A DNA stretch of 64,000 bases from Pleodorina starrii (taxonomy: Eukaryota; Chlorophyta; Chlorophyceae; Chlamydomonadales; Volvocaceae), in NCBI GenBank assembly GCA_030267565.1, contig BRXU01000008.1, positions 3,106,001-3,170,000 of the forward strand. The letters are read 5' to 3'. Below the pieces are notes generated by a model. It did no database searches. It was not told the origin of the DNA and saw only the letters and a list, made by a program, of their open reading frames with translations. Below, piece after piece: positions 26,601 through 38,900 of this stretch. The position numbers and the translations under genes are program-made. Within the stretch, counting starts at the first letter, position 1, and each line of letters opens with the position of its first letter.

Positions 26601-29600
26601 GGTCTGTTGCTTCTTGCAGCGGCAGCGGCGACGCCGGCGGCCTCTCGTATCGTCACCAGCAGGCGTATGCGCGTCTCCTCTAAGTCCAGCGAGCCTTCCG
26701 TCCGCGCCGCTGTACCTCCCGCCCTCCCTATTTTCGCGCTCCGTGCCGTACACCCTCTGTTGTACACTCGGTGCCGTACACCCGCAGGTTCCCATCCCGC
26801 ACGACGCTGACTACGACATTGAGCACCACTGGGGCGACGAGAAGGACATGTCAGTATCCAGCTCCTCCTCCTCATCACACGACGACGACGGCTCAGACAG
26901 CGAGGTGGTGGTGGTGGGGGAGCGGGAGCGGGAGGCCGAGGGCGAGGGCGAGGGCGAGGGCGAGGGCGAGGAGGAGGGGAGCGAGGAGGACAGCGACCAA
27001 CATGTGGGGAAGAACACCGAGGGCGCGGCGGACAAGGTAGGGAGGGGCTGGGGGAGGAGGAGGAGGAGGGCAGGAGGGCGAGGGCAAGAAGGGGAGGGCA
27101 ACGGGAAGAGGGGAAAGAGGTCTTTTGGGGGGATTGCAGGAAGAAGAGGGAGGAGACAGAAGATGGGGGAGGCAGCGGAGGAGGCCTTGGGGTGCCAGTG
27201 GGGAGCGGATGGCGGTGGTGGGTGGTGGGTGGCGGGTTGGAAACCGCCCGGTATCGATCGACGCCCCTCCTCCTATGCGCCTCGTCACCCAGCCAACCTA
27301 TCCAACCCCTTGGGGCTGTGTCCACCCTCCCCCACCCCCTCACCCTACCGCTCCCGCTCCCCACCCTCCACCCCCAATGACCCATTTCTTTCTGCACCCG
27401 CCCTCCCTCACTTCACTTGCCTCATTGCCTGTGGTGTATCTTGTGATAATGCATATCCCTCCCTCTCCCTCCCTCTCCCTCCCTCTCCCTCCCTCTCCCT
27501 CCCTCTCCCTCTCCCTCCCTCTCCCTCTCCCTCTCCCTCTCCCTCTCCCTCTCCCTCTCCCTCTCCCTCTCCCTCTCCCTCTCCCTCTCCCTCTCCCTCT
27601 CCCTCTCCCTCTCCCTCTCCCTCTCCCTCTCCCTCTCCCTCTCCCTCTCCCGCTCCCTCTCCCTCTCCCTCTCCCTCTCCCTCTCCCTCTCCCTCTCCCT
27701 CTCCCTCTCCCTCTCCCTCTCCCTCTCCCTCTCCCTCTCCCTCTCCCTCTCCCTCTCCCTCTCCCTCTCCCTCTCCCTCTCCCTCTCCCTCTCCCTCTCC
27801 CTCTCCCTCTCCCTCGCCCTCTCCCTCTCCCTCTCCCTCTCCCTCTCCCTCTCCCTCTCCCTCTCCCTCTCCCTCTCCCTCTCCCTCTCCCTCTCCCTCT
27901 CCCTCTCCCTCTCCCTCTCCCTCTCCCTCTCCCTCTCCCTCTCCCTCTCCCTCTCCCTCTCCCTCTCCCTCTCCCTCTCCCTCTCCCTCTCCCTCTCCCT
28001 CCCTCTCCCTCCCTCTCCCCCCTCTCTCTCTCCCTCTCTCCCCTCACGCCGCAGATGACACGTGAGGAGGCCCTGCAGCGCAAAAAGACCATGGCGGCGT
28101 TGGAGCCCAGCGAGCGAGTGCAGTACGTCAAGGGCGTACGGCGGGTCAAGGAGTGGCTGGCCTCGGGCTACTTCTTTGACCGGCGAGACGTGAGGCGGGG
28201 GGCGGGGGGCGGCGGAACTGGAGGGGTGGGTGTATGCGTCTGGAGGTTTGACGCGGTTTCTCAGTCACCTGGTGGTGCTTCGTCGGTGTTGGCGCCGGCG
28301 CCGTGGCGTGCTTGCGCGGGGAATGCGTCCGCCGGTCGGTTCCTTGCGTGGCGGTGGACAAGAGTAGGTAGTACAGAAAGACCAACGTAGCATTGCGCAA
28401 CGTGCGAGGCAGAAGGCACGGAAACCGCCGCGCGTCGCTGTACCTTTCGTCGCGTACCGCAGGCCGATCCGGAGCATGAGACGGACGTGCACCGCAAACT
28501 CAAGGTCTCGGAAGGCGGTGACGGCGGTGGCGGCGGTGGCATCGGCCTCAGCGGCGGCGACCCCTGGCGTGCCAGCATAGGCCGACAGCTGTCTCGAGTT
28601 GAGGAGGAGGAAGAGGACGGCGGCGGCGGCGGAGCGGCGGCAGGTGCTCACCACAAGCACGGCGCCGGCGGCGGCGGTGGCGCCAGGACGGGCCAGGACG
28701 ACGCTCTGGATCCGGACGATCAGCTCGTCACATTGGACGAGCTGGCGGCGGAGGTGGAGCAGCAGGACGACAAGAGCGAGGAGGAGGACGGCGGCGGCGG
28801 CGATGGCGGCGGCGGTGGCGGCGGGCGCGGCTCCGACGTCCGCGGCGGGGGTGGGGCGCGGCGGCGCCGCGGCAAGAGGGCGTGGGGGGAGGACGGCGGC
28901 GGCGCGCACTCGCGTGCCGCGACGACGGGCGGCGGCGGCGGCGGCGGCTCGTCGGCGGGCGGTCGGCGCCGGAGCGAGGGCGACGGCGGCGGCGGCGGCG
29001 GCAAAGGAGACGCGTCGGAGCATTCGGGTGTGGACTCGAGCGGCATCAGCCGCGGTCGGCGCCTCAAGCGTCTGCTCAAGATGCTGTCCGGGCAGAAGGC
29101 GAGAGTCGGGTCTGGGTCTGGGTCTGGGATGGGGTGGTGGGGGCAGCGGCGGGAGGGTCGGGGACTGATGAGCTAGGGGAGAAAACTTCTTTTGGGGAGG
29201 ACAGGCGGGACAGGCGGCGGCGTGCCCGGGCGGCTCGTGCGGCGGGAGAGGCGTGTGGGTGGGTGGGTGGGAGGGACTGGTGCCGGACCCTGCGCTGGCG
29301 TCGTCTTAACCTGCCTGCCTCACTTGCCTCGCCTCCCCTCGCCTTCCCCTCCCCTCCCTCCCCTCCCTCCCGCCTCTCCTCTCTTCAGCCACTCCGCTCC
29401 GTTTCTTCGCTGCGGTTACCGGTAACCCCGTTTTCACCTCCCCTTGCTTCTCTACCCCTCCCCTCCCCTCCCCTCGCCTTCCTCTCCCTCCCTCCATTCC
29501 CTCCCTCCCTCGGACATCGCACCGCATTCCTCCCTCCCTCCCTCCCCCTCCCGGTGCCCTCCCACCGCTCCACATCGCAGGTCAGCCGCGGCGTGTCCCG

Positions 29601-32600
29601 GCTGCGCATGCACGTACTGATTGTGATCGCCGCCATGATGCTCGTCCACACCGTCTGCTTCATGCTCATCATCATCTACATCAACAAGCAGAAGCAGTTT
29701 ATTACCGAGATCTCCGCGGCGGGTAGGTACCGGTGCGGTGCCGTACATCCGTACCGTCCGTCAGCGCGCGCATCTGGCACAACCCAGAGCGACACGCCCG
29801 CCCACGACACGCACGCAGGCACGGACCGCCGACTACTCACAGTGCTCTTCCCTACCCCCGCCCGCCTTCCCCGCCTCGCCCCCGCCGCTTTGTGAGCGCC
29901 TGCTCCTCTCTCCCCCTCCGCCCCGCCCACGCACCAAACCCAAGCCCTCTGATCCAAAACCCTGAACAGAATCCAGCGCTCCGCTTCCACGGCGCCATCA
30001 CCGCGGTTCGACTGCCTCTACCTCCCCGCCCACCGACCCACCCACCCATCCACCCACCCACCCACCAAACGTGGGTGGGTGGGTGGGTGGGTGGGTTAAG
30101 GCAGTCGTTTTTCTTGCACCCACCCACCAACCCAACCCCAACGCTCCAAACGCCCAACGCTACCCGCCCTCAGGTGAGGCCATTGACCGCACCTTCTACA
30201 CGGCCATGTACACCCGCGCCATCGAGGCCGCCACCCGGTCCGCGGGTTTCGCCACCGCCGACATCCCCTCCCTGGAGACTCGACTCACCGCTGACGTGGA
30301 CCGACTCGAGTACCTGCACCAGGTGGGTACGGCACTGCACGACACTGTACGGCACTGCACATGCCAGCTTGCTGTGAGGGGAAGGGGGGGTGTTGGACGC
30401 CGTTTCTGTGTTCCTCGGGGTGGCCGCCGCCCGGGTGGCTCTGCCTCCCGCACCCACTTGACCGCTTTCCTTCCCCTCCCCCTCCTCTCTTGTTGTCCGT
30501 CGCCTGCCCCGCCGCCCGCTGCTTCCTTCGCACCCGGTCCCACTTACGCTGCCGCTCCTGCCACCGCCCCCCACGCCCCGTCCCCGCTCCTGCGCCGCCT
30601 TCAGGGCTTGTACCTGGGTTTTGGCAAGCTGCGGCGCTCCCCCAGCGCCCGCCTCAACGAGCTGTGGGACCTGAAGCAGTGGTGGGAGAGGGAGCGGGGA
30701 GTGGGGGAGGTGGGAGAGCGCACGTTCTTGGTCGCGCGGTGATGTGCCCTCAGCCACGCAGACATACACGCGGACAGTCGCGCAAATGTGCGCGGCCTGA
30801 AGCTGGGCGGCGCTGACCGTTGCTGGCTCGACGTTCGCGGGCTTCGCGGGCTGCACATTGCTGCATGCTGCTACCAGTGCTTGGTCCTGGTTCCTGGGCT
30901 TCGGCACTTCGCTGCATCTGTGAACTTGAGGGTTCGCTACTACCGGTAGGGGGGCCCTTGTCGGTTGCTGCAACCAAGCCCAATGACGCAAGGGCCTCAC
31001 GCTGTAAAACCCCGCCCTGCCCCGCCCCTGCCCCTCGCCCCTCGCCCCGCCCCTCGACCCGCAGGAACGTGACCGAGTACCAGGACACCAAGGTCGCCAC
31101 GTTCACCTACATCCTAGCCACGCTGTGGACACTGGGCAAGTGAGTCGGGGCCAGGGAGCGAGGGGGGAGCGGAGCGGAGCGGAGGAGCCGCTTGGGGCGG
31201 CCGCCGTGCCGCCGCGAGGCCGCCGCCGCCGCAGCGGCAGCAGCTCGGGCGGTGCGTCCGTGTGTGCGTGCGTGCCTGGGTGGCGCCACACCACTCCACG
31301 TCGTCCCGTCCGGCTGATTGCAGGTGGCAATCAGGCTACGCGCCGTAGCCGTACCGGGTCCACGTTGCTTTCTGCCCTGCTCGCCCCCTGACCGAAACCC
31401 CGCCGTTTCTCTCGCCCCCCATCATGCCCCCTCCCCCTCCTCCTCCTCCTCCCTCTTCTCCTCCTATTTCTCTCTACCCCTCCGCCTCCGCCTCCACCTC
31501 CGCCCTGGATGGATGGACGGATGGTTCAATGGAATGGATGGACGGATGGACGGACGGACGGACGGGCCGCAGCGACTTTGTGTCAGCGGTGCGGGAGGTG
31601 GCCTTTTACGCCGCCGCCAAAAAGCTGCTCCTGCTGGACGAGGCGGCGGCGGCGGCGGCGCTGTACGGCAACGCCACGTCGTCGCCGCCGCCGCCGCCGC
31701 GGGCGGCGGGCGCAGGTGCGCGCGACGCGACGCGACGCGACGCCGGTCGGGGGACGGGGCTGCTGCCCTCGAGGAGCGCCGCACCGCACCTCACCTGGGG
31801 GGAGGTGTATCGTTAGATGGGATGACACAAAAGACAGTTATCGGTAACGGTACCCTGGCTGGTGCATCTTGACGGAGGTGATTGGTCGTGCTAGGGTGCC
31901 TAACTGCGCGGGGCCGCCTCCCTCCTTTGCCCGGAGGAGGTGAGGAGGGAGCACGGAGGTCGGTTGAGGTCCATTGAGCAGTGCTTTACTTATCCCTTTC
32001 TTCGCAAGGCCTGGCGCCAGGCTGCAAGAGCCGTCACACTTATGAAAGAAAGGACATTTCTTCTGCCCATTGAGCGCGCGCGTCGATGTTCCTTCTGTGC
32101 ATTCATCCCTCTCCCTCCGCCTACACCGGCGCCCCCCATTGCACTCCTCCTTCCCTCCCTTACTCCCTCACTCCCTCACTCCCTCACTCCCTCACTCCCT
32201 CACTCCCTCACTCCCTCACTCCCTCACTCCCTCACTCCCTCACTCCCTCACTCCCTCACTCCCTCACTCCCTCACTCCCTCACTCCCTCACTCCCTCACT
32301 CCCTCACTCCCTCACTCCCTCCCACCCTGCCTCGTTGTTCCGCGTGCCCCGCCCTCGCCCCGCCCCGCCTCCTCCTCCTCTTACCCCCCGCAGTGGCCAG
32401 CAACGTGACGCTGACCACCAACCGCTTCTGGCTGTACGTGCGCGACAACGCGGGGGAGAGCCTCTACACCGGGTACCTGCGGGTGATGGACACGCTGCTG
32501 CTGCTGGCGCAGGTGCGTGTGTGTGTATATGTATGTGTGTTTATGTGTGTGTTTGTGTTTGTGTGTGTTTGTGTGTGCGTGTGTGTATGTGTGTGTCTTC

Positions 32601-32912
32601 TTACATAGCTCGCCGGGCCTGAGGCTGGCCAAGGCCTGCAGAGACCTTGCAGGGTCCCCCGCACCCCCCGAAGGGAACCAGCTGCTTGCCCTCCCTGCTT
32701 GCCCTCCCTGCTTTCACCACTCTTTGGCACCCCCTCCCTGCCTCCCCCCTCCCCTCCCTCCACTCATATTCAATCTTCATTCTTTTTACCCACCTGGGCT
32801 ACGTGACACATCTGGGCTTCATATTTCTCTTTTCCTTATCTTTGGTCCTCTTGGTGCCCTGGTGGCTGCGACCGGTAGTACCAACTTCTGCATTTTGCAC
32901 AGAGGCAACCCC

Positions 32913-32951
<39 letters not shown>

Positions 32952-35900
32952 TCCTCCTCCTCGCCCCCTCCCCCCTCCCCCCGACCCACCAGGACAACAT
33001 CTCGATGCTCAAGCTGATCATCATTGCTCTGCTGCTGGTGGAGGGCTGCCTGGTGTGCTTCGCGGCGGTGGGCTACGTGTTCTGGCTGCTGTGGAAGGCG
33101 ACACGCGCACGAGCCGCGCTCTTCACCGTCTTCCTAGTCATCCCGCAAGGTGGGGGGGGGGGGAGGGGGTGGGGGGGGGGGTGGGGGGCAGGGCACGATT
33201 CTATCGGGTAGGGTAGGGCAGGGCAGGGCTGCGGGTTGAGGGACGGACACCCTGCCGGTATTATTGTGTGCCCCAACTTTGGGTTTTCAGGCTCCGTCTG
33301 CGAGCAGGCTGCCGACTGACCGAGCTTGACTTCCTGGCTGACTTGCCTTGACTGACTCGGCAGACTTGACTGACTTGACAGACTTGACAGACTTGACAGA
33401 CTGTCTGGCTTGACTGTGTACTTGTGTGTTTATGCGTATGTGTGTGTATGTGGTCTTGCAGGTCAGTTGCGAGCGCTTGCGTCGCGCCACATCACAACCG
33501 CCCAGAGCGATGATGACAGCGACGACGAGAAGGGCAAGCAGGACGGTGGCGGTGGCGGCGGCGGTGGCAGCAACGCGCAGTTGCCGGACGACCAGATATC
33601 GGACGGCGCGTCGATCCTGTCGGGTGGCGGCGGAGGCGGAGGCGGTGGAGGCGGTGGCGGCGCGCGGCGCAGTTTCACGTTTGCGGAGGGCGCGCGCGCC
33701 AGCAACTCGGGCTCCGTGACCGGGGCGGGCGGCCGCAGGAACATCACGTTCAAGGAGGTGCGGTGCGGTGCGGTGCGGTGCGGTGCGGTGCGGTGCGGTG
33801 CGGTGCGGTGCGGTGCGGTGCGGTGCGGTGCGGTGCGGTGCGGTGCGGTGCGGTGCGGTGCGGTGCGGTGTGCTGCCCTCTCGCTCCCTCTCCCTCTCCT
33901 TCCTCTCCCTCTCCCTCCCCCACCCTCTCCCTCCCTCCCTTCCCCCCCCGCCGCCGCCCTGTGTGGGCGCCTAGACTGCGAAAGAAGATACCGCTCCGAG
34001 TGAGAGCCCCTCCCTTACCCTCCCCCTCTCGCCCTGCGCCCCGCAGAACCCCCGTGGCCGCAACCCCAAGTCCTCCGCCTCCAAGCCGGCCACAGAGACG
34101 GTGATCGCGCGCATCAAGCACGCCATGAGCGGAGAGGTGACCGTCCCGGCAGCCGCGGAGAAGCCGGGACAGACCCGCCGCTTCTTAACCAAAAAGTGGG
34201 TGGCGCGTGTTTATGTGTGAATCAGCATGTGGGTGCGTGGGCGGGTCTTTTTCGCACACACACGCACGGGCATTGTGGCGTGAGTGAGCGTGCTCTGGAC
34301 AGGGCAGCCAGCCCGCAGCGGTCCAATCAGCCCCCGCATTTGCCTGTTGCCTCTCATCTCGCGTGATGGGGGCTGCGGGCATCTGCCGGAGCTTTTTACC
34401 ATGCTGCTGCCCCACTTTCCCCAGGGAACCTTTCCCTTTGCTCCTACCGGTATGTGGCCCCCACGGCAACAGAGTTAACACACACGCACCCTCCCACACA
34501 CTCGTACACTCGCACGCACGCACATACACACACTCATACACCCGCACTCACACACACGCACCTCCCAACGGCTCACGCCCGCCCTCCACGTCCCCCAACG
34601 CCCTGCCCCACGCCCTCCCCCGTACCCCAGGCGCCTGACTCACACCACCTCTGACATCAAGCACCTGGCCTGGCCGTTCTTCGCCTGGGGGGCCGTCATC
34701 GTGGTCATCTACCTGGTGTCCTTCCTGCAGTTCGCGTCCGTGGAGGAGAGCCTCGTCAACCTTAAGATGTTTGAGAGGTCAACGGGGCAGGCGTCCCGTA
34801 CAATGTACTACATGAACGAGCTGGCGCTAGAGGCGGTGAGCGTGCAGCGTGCAGCGTAGGCGAGGCCCGAGGCGGGGGCGGGGGCGGGGGCGAAGCGGGG
34901 CGATGTGAGGGAGGCGGGCTTTAGGGTTTAATTGGTGCGGGGCAAGTGGCGCGCGACATTGGCGGGTGGATGTGGGAAGGGGGAGCCGGGGAGGGCGCAC
35001 GCAGCCGCGCGAGCGACGGATCGGATCGGGGCCTCTCCCGCCCTGCCCTCCCCTTCCAACCTCGTCAACACTGTCTCCGTCTCCGTCCCTTCGCTGCGCT
35101 GCGGTAGTTCTCTCGTTATCTCGTTACCCCTCCCCTTGTTCGGTAAGTATTGCTGGGTTCTGGGTCCGTTCGCTACCGCCGTCTCCTTCTCCGCTGCGAT
35201 TCATTCTTTATACCCCTTGCCGCCCTCCCGCCGCCCTCCTGCTCTCCAGGACACCGCCCGCCAAGCGGCGCTGCAGCCCATCGTGGCCTCCGAGGCGTCC
35301 TGGCTCGACACCGTGTACAGTACGACACTGTACGGCGGTCGTACTCTTTCCGACAGCGAGTCGCAGGGCGCGCACGACAAGAACACGGGCTCGCTGTTCA
35401 GTCGGGAGCACCACGCCGTGATGCTGTTCAGTTCCAACCAGTGCCTGCGCGACTCGGGAGACACCTGTCTGGCACAGAGCAACGAATTCTACGAGGTAAG
35501 GGCCTGATGGGGCCTGGCGCCTGCGGTGGGATTACCGACTGGCTGCTTTCCCGCCATTAGCCCTCCTGCCACCTGCCACCTTCCCCTCCCCCCTTTACAG
35601 TTCGTATTGCACTCAGATAAACAACCCCTGAAACAACCCTAAAACCCACTCCTCTCCTCCCTCAATCCCCCGGCGGGTGTCTTCCCTACCCCGGTACGCT
35701 ACACCCTAAACCCGCCTTCCCGGCTCCCCGGCCCCCCGCAGGTGACCCGTCACGCCATCGACCCCATGATGCGGCGGCTGATGCAGGAGGCCACACTGCT
35801 GTCGCTGGACCACCTGGAGGACATCAACCACACATCGAGCAGGTATGTGGGGGGGTGGGTGGGTGTCTGGGGGTGGGGGTTAGGGGTGGGTGGGTAGGGG

Positions 35901-38900
35901 TTTGGGGGGGTGGGAGGTAATTAAAACGGCCCGGGGCGAGGGAACGCAACGCAGTTACGGGGGGTGGGAGGGGGTAGGAGGGTGTCCACGGATAGGTCGG
36001 AGCCCGGAGTGGGCGGTAAGCAGTGGCGTAGGCAGGCTCTTGAAATCTGCCCGTCTGCCAAAGAACAGCGGGGGTGAGGGAAAGGGGAGCGGGAGCGTTA
36101 AGGTTTAGAGGTGCCCGTATGTCTGGTACGTATGGCCCGAGGGGTCCGGGTTCGCCAAAACGTCGCCAAAGTCGGTTACTTGGCTGCGGCTATTCTCTTG
36201 TTGCCTGCTCGCACACCCACCCACACCAACCCGCCCACACCAACCCGCACCAACCCACACCAGTCCGCACCAACCCGCACCAACACCCACCAACCCGCCC
36301 GCGTCCCCTCCTCTGCGGTTCCTTCTTCTCATCACCCACCCCCCTGCCCTCGCCCGCTCCCTCCCGCCCTCCTCTCCCTCTCCCTCCCCGCCCTCCCCCC
36401 CTCCCCCTCCCCCCAGGTGGCAGTACATGTGGACGGTGGCCCAGCAGGACCTCCACGACGGGCTGGAGTCGCTGGTGGGCAGCTACCAGTCGGATGCGCT
36501 GGCAGCCTTCCAGGCGCAGGGCACCCTGCACACGGTGGTGTTTGCGATCGCCTGGCTGCTGTGGGCGCTGTACCTGTGGCTGCTGCTCAAGCCATACCTG
36601 CAGGTGGGGAGGAGGGGGTGAGGGGGAGGGGGAGGGGGAGGGGGAGGGGGAGGGGAAGCGAGGATGTAAGGGGGGCTGCGTGTGAGTGTGTTGTGTGGGT
36701 GTGTGTGGGGGGGGGGGGGGCACCATCACCACCACCACCGCTGCTGTCATAGGCACCACACAGCCCGCGCCGCTGCATGCCCTGCATCGACACACGACCA
36801 AAACGCTTTACACGGTACGGCACATTGTACGACATCGCAGATGTCGAGCACCGAGACCAAGCGCGTGGCGGAGATGTTGTCGCAGCTGCCCGCGGAGTTG
36901 GATGTGGAGGGCATGGTGGAGGAGAGCTGGCAGGTGGTGGCGGACACGCAGCTGGAGAGCAGCAGGCGCAGCGGCGGAGGGGGAGGCTCGGGAGGCGGCG
37001 CGGCGGCCAAGGGCGGGGCGGGCGGCGGATCGCCGACGGAGCCCAAGGTCAGCACCTGGGTGTGTGTGTCTGTTTCCATTCTGTTGAGGGGCGGTTGCGC
37101 GGTGCCCTCTACGCACCGGGCATCTCTCCCACTGGTCTTCTTTTTCTTCTGGTCGCGGTCTGGTGCCTTCTCTCGGTTTGGTTCAGTTTGGTCCGACCCA
37201 TGGGTCAGTCGGCCGCGGCCGTGTTGCCCTCCCGCCGTCACCCTGTCAGTCTTACCTTTACGAACCTCTGGCCCCTCCTCCTCCACCTCCCCCTCCTCCC
37301 CCTCCTCCCCCTCCTCCAGCACCTTGTGAGGGGCCTCTCACCGCGTCCCACCGGTCTGTATCAACGACAAAGCCAGCGCTGCTGCTTTCGCTGCGCTGCT
37401 AACGCTTACGCTGCTTTTCATTGCCTGCTGTCTGTCTGCTGCTGTCTGCCGCTGCTGACGCTGTCTGTCTGTCTGTCTGTCTGCCGCTGCCATCCCCTCG
37501 CTGTCCCCCGCTGTTTCGCCGCACAGCGGACATCCGTCGCCAACTTGGCGCTCAGCGTCTTCGCCGCACTGCGCATGGCCTCCACCGCAACGGCGAACGG
37601 GCCGTCTTCCGGCGGCGGAGGCGGCGGCGCCGGCGCCAGCGTCGACTGCGACGCAGCCAAGGGCCCGGCGCTCAAGGGCGCCTCCGCCGCCGCCGCGCAG
37701 GAGGACGTCGACGACGAGGACGTGGCGGCGGTGGCCAAGGGCCGTCACCCCAGCATCTGCAGCGACGGCGGACAGAGCCTCTTCAGCGACAAGCTCAAAG
37801 CGGCGCTCAAGAGCGTCGGCGCCAAGGGCCTCGACGTCGGCGACGGCGCTGACGCCAAGAAGTGGGGCGGCGGCGGCGGCGGCGGCGGCGGCCTGGTGGA
37901 CGCGCCGCAGGTGCCCGTGACGGGCAGCAGCCTCTTCAGTCCCGCTGGCGGCGCCGCGGCGGCGGCGGGGCGCGGCGGCAAGGGCTCCCCGGCGGACTCG
38001 GCTCGCGTGGCGTCGCCGCGGACCGGCAGCGGCCGCCCCGGCTCCGGCAGCCGCGTCGTGCCGCTGCCCACCAAGCCCTCCGCCGGACAGTGGGTGTCGC
38101 CGGACGGCGGCGGCGTCGCCGTCGCCGACGGCGTCGAGCGGCCGCTGTCGTCGCTGCTGGCGATCCGCATCGCGCCCGGCCTGCAGTCCGCCTCCAGCGA
38201 AATCGGCGCCGGCGGCGGCGGCGGCGGTGCCAGCCCTGGCGCCGGCGCCGGTCGGTCTGGCAGCGGGGATCCCTCGTCGCCTTTCCACTACAACAAGGTC
38301 ATGGAGATTCGGGACAACAACACGCGAGACTGGTCGGAGGATACGCCCTGGCGGCCGTCCACGACCGGCGTCGCGGCGGCTTCCCGGGCCCGCGGTGACG
38401 GCAGCGGCAGCGGCAGCGGCAGCATGGCATCGCCGGTCGTGGCGGCGGTGGCGGCGGCGGCGGCCGGATCGGCGGCGGCGGAGCAGAACCAGACGCTGCT
38501 GCCCGGCGAGGTTGATGACCCGCGGGTCGCTGCGGAGCGCGCGGCAAGCGGCAGCGGCAGCCTGGCGGGAAGCCGCGTCGGCAGCGCCAGCCGCCAGGTG
38601 CCGCCGGCGGCGGCGGCGTCGACGCCACCGCCGCCGCCGCCGCCGCCGGCGGCGGCGTCAACGCAGCCGCTGCTGTCGCTGGAAGATGTCGCTGAAGAAC
38701 AGGAAAGCGCCGGCGGCGGCGATGCCGGCGGCACGGGTGGGGGGCTCCTGGCCGCTGGCAGCAGACCTGCGTCGCCGGCAGTGCAGCTGGTGCCGGCGCC
38801 GGCGGCAGCGGCCGCGGCAGGCGGGGGGCCCCGCGTGGGGACGCCGATGTCCTCACCGCGGGTGTCCGCACTTGCATCGGCGGCGGCGGCGACTGGATCG

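Larger units (their letters stand above)
24519..29098 (+). other. TmcB-like gene, exons 26–31: conserved strip plus long disordered linker
   Basis: Exons: 24519–24625, 24812–25433, 25697–26385, 26788–27036, 28055–28189, 28463–29098. Exons 26–27 begin with ordered sequence ([40 protein letters not shown]). The rest is Gly/Ala/Asp/Glu-rich, with a polyacidic run and a His/Ser stretch. Exon 30 ([38 protein letters not shown]) is an ordered basic helix. Borders in repeats are less certain. Exon 31 most simply ends at 29098 with a GC donor (AAG|GCGAGA). Confidence 0.65.
29581..37047 (+). other. TmcB-like gene, exons 32–45: second membrane module
   Basis: Exons: 29581–29722, 30174–30322, 30605–30681, 31065–31139, 31573–31715, 32394–32512, 32993–33149, 33462–33757, 34047–34195, 34631–34835, 35250–35495, 35742–35842, 36417–36603, 36841–37047. 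Four strong membrane spans: [58 protein letters not shown] and [20 protein letters not shown]. Loops of roughly 190–210 residues separate spans 1 from 2, 2 from 3 and 3 from 4. The spans 1–2 and 3–4 loops probably lie on the non-cytosolic side; the 3–4 loop has a Cys pair ([11 protein letters not shown]) and possible N-glycosylation sites. Exon 39 ends exactly where a (GTGCG)n array begins. Confidence 0.75.

Noticed and set aside
25564..28065. 833-codon plus-strand ORF
   Set aside because: It fuses real exons 28–29 with intron sequence and the (CCCTCT)n satellite. Splice signals and frame show that only 25697–26385 and 26788–27036 are coding.
27125..28390. 421-codon ORF, and its antisense 27340–28149
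   Set aside because: Both are open only because the hexamer satellite has no stop codons in these frames.
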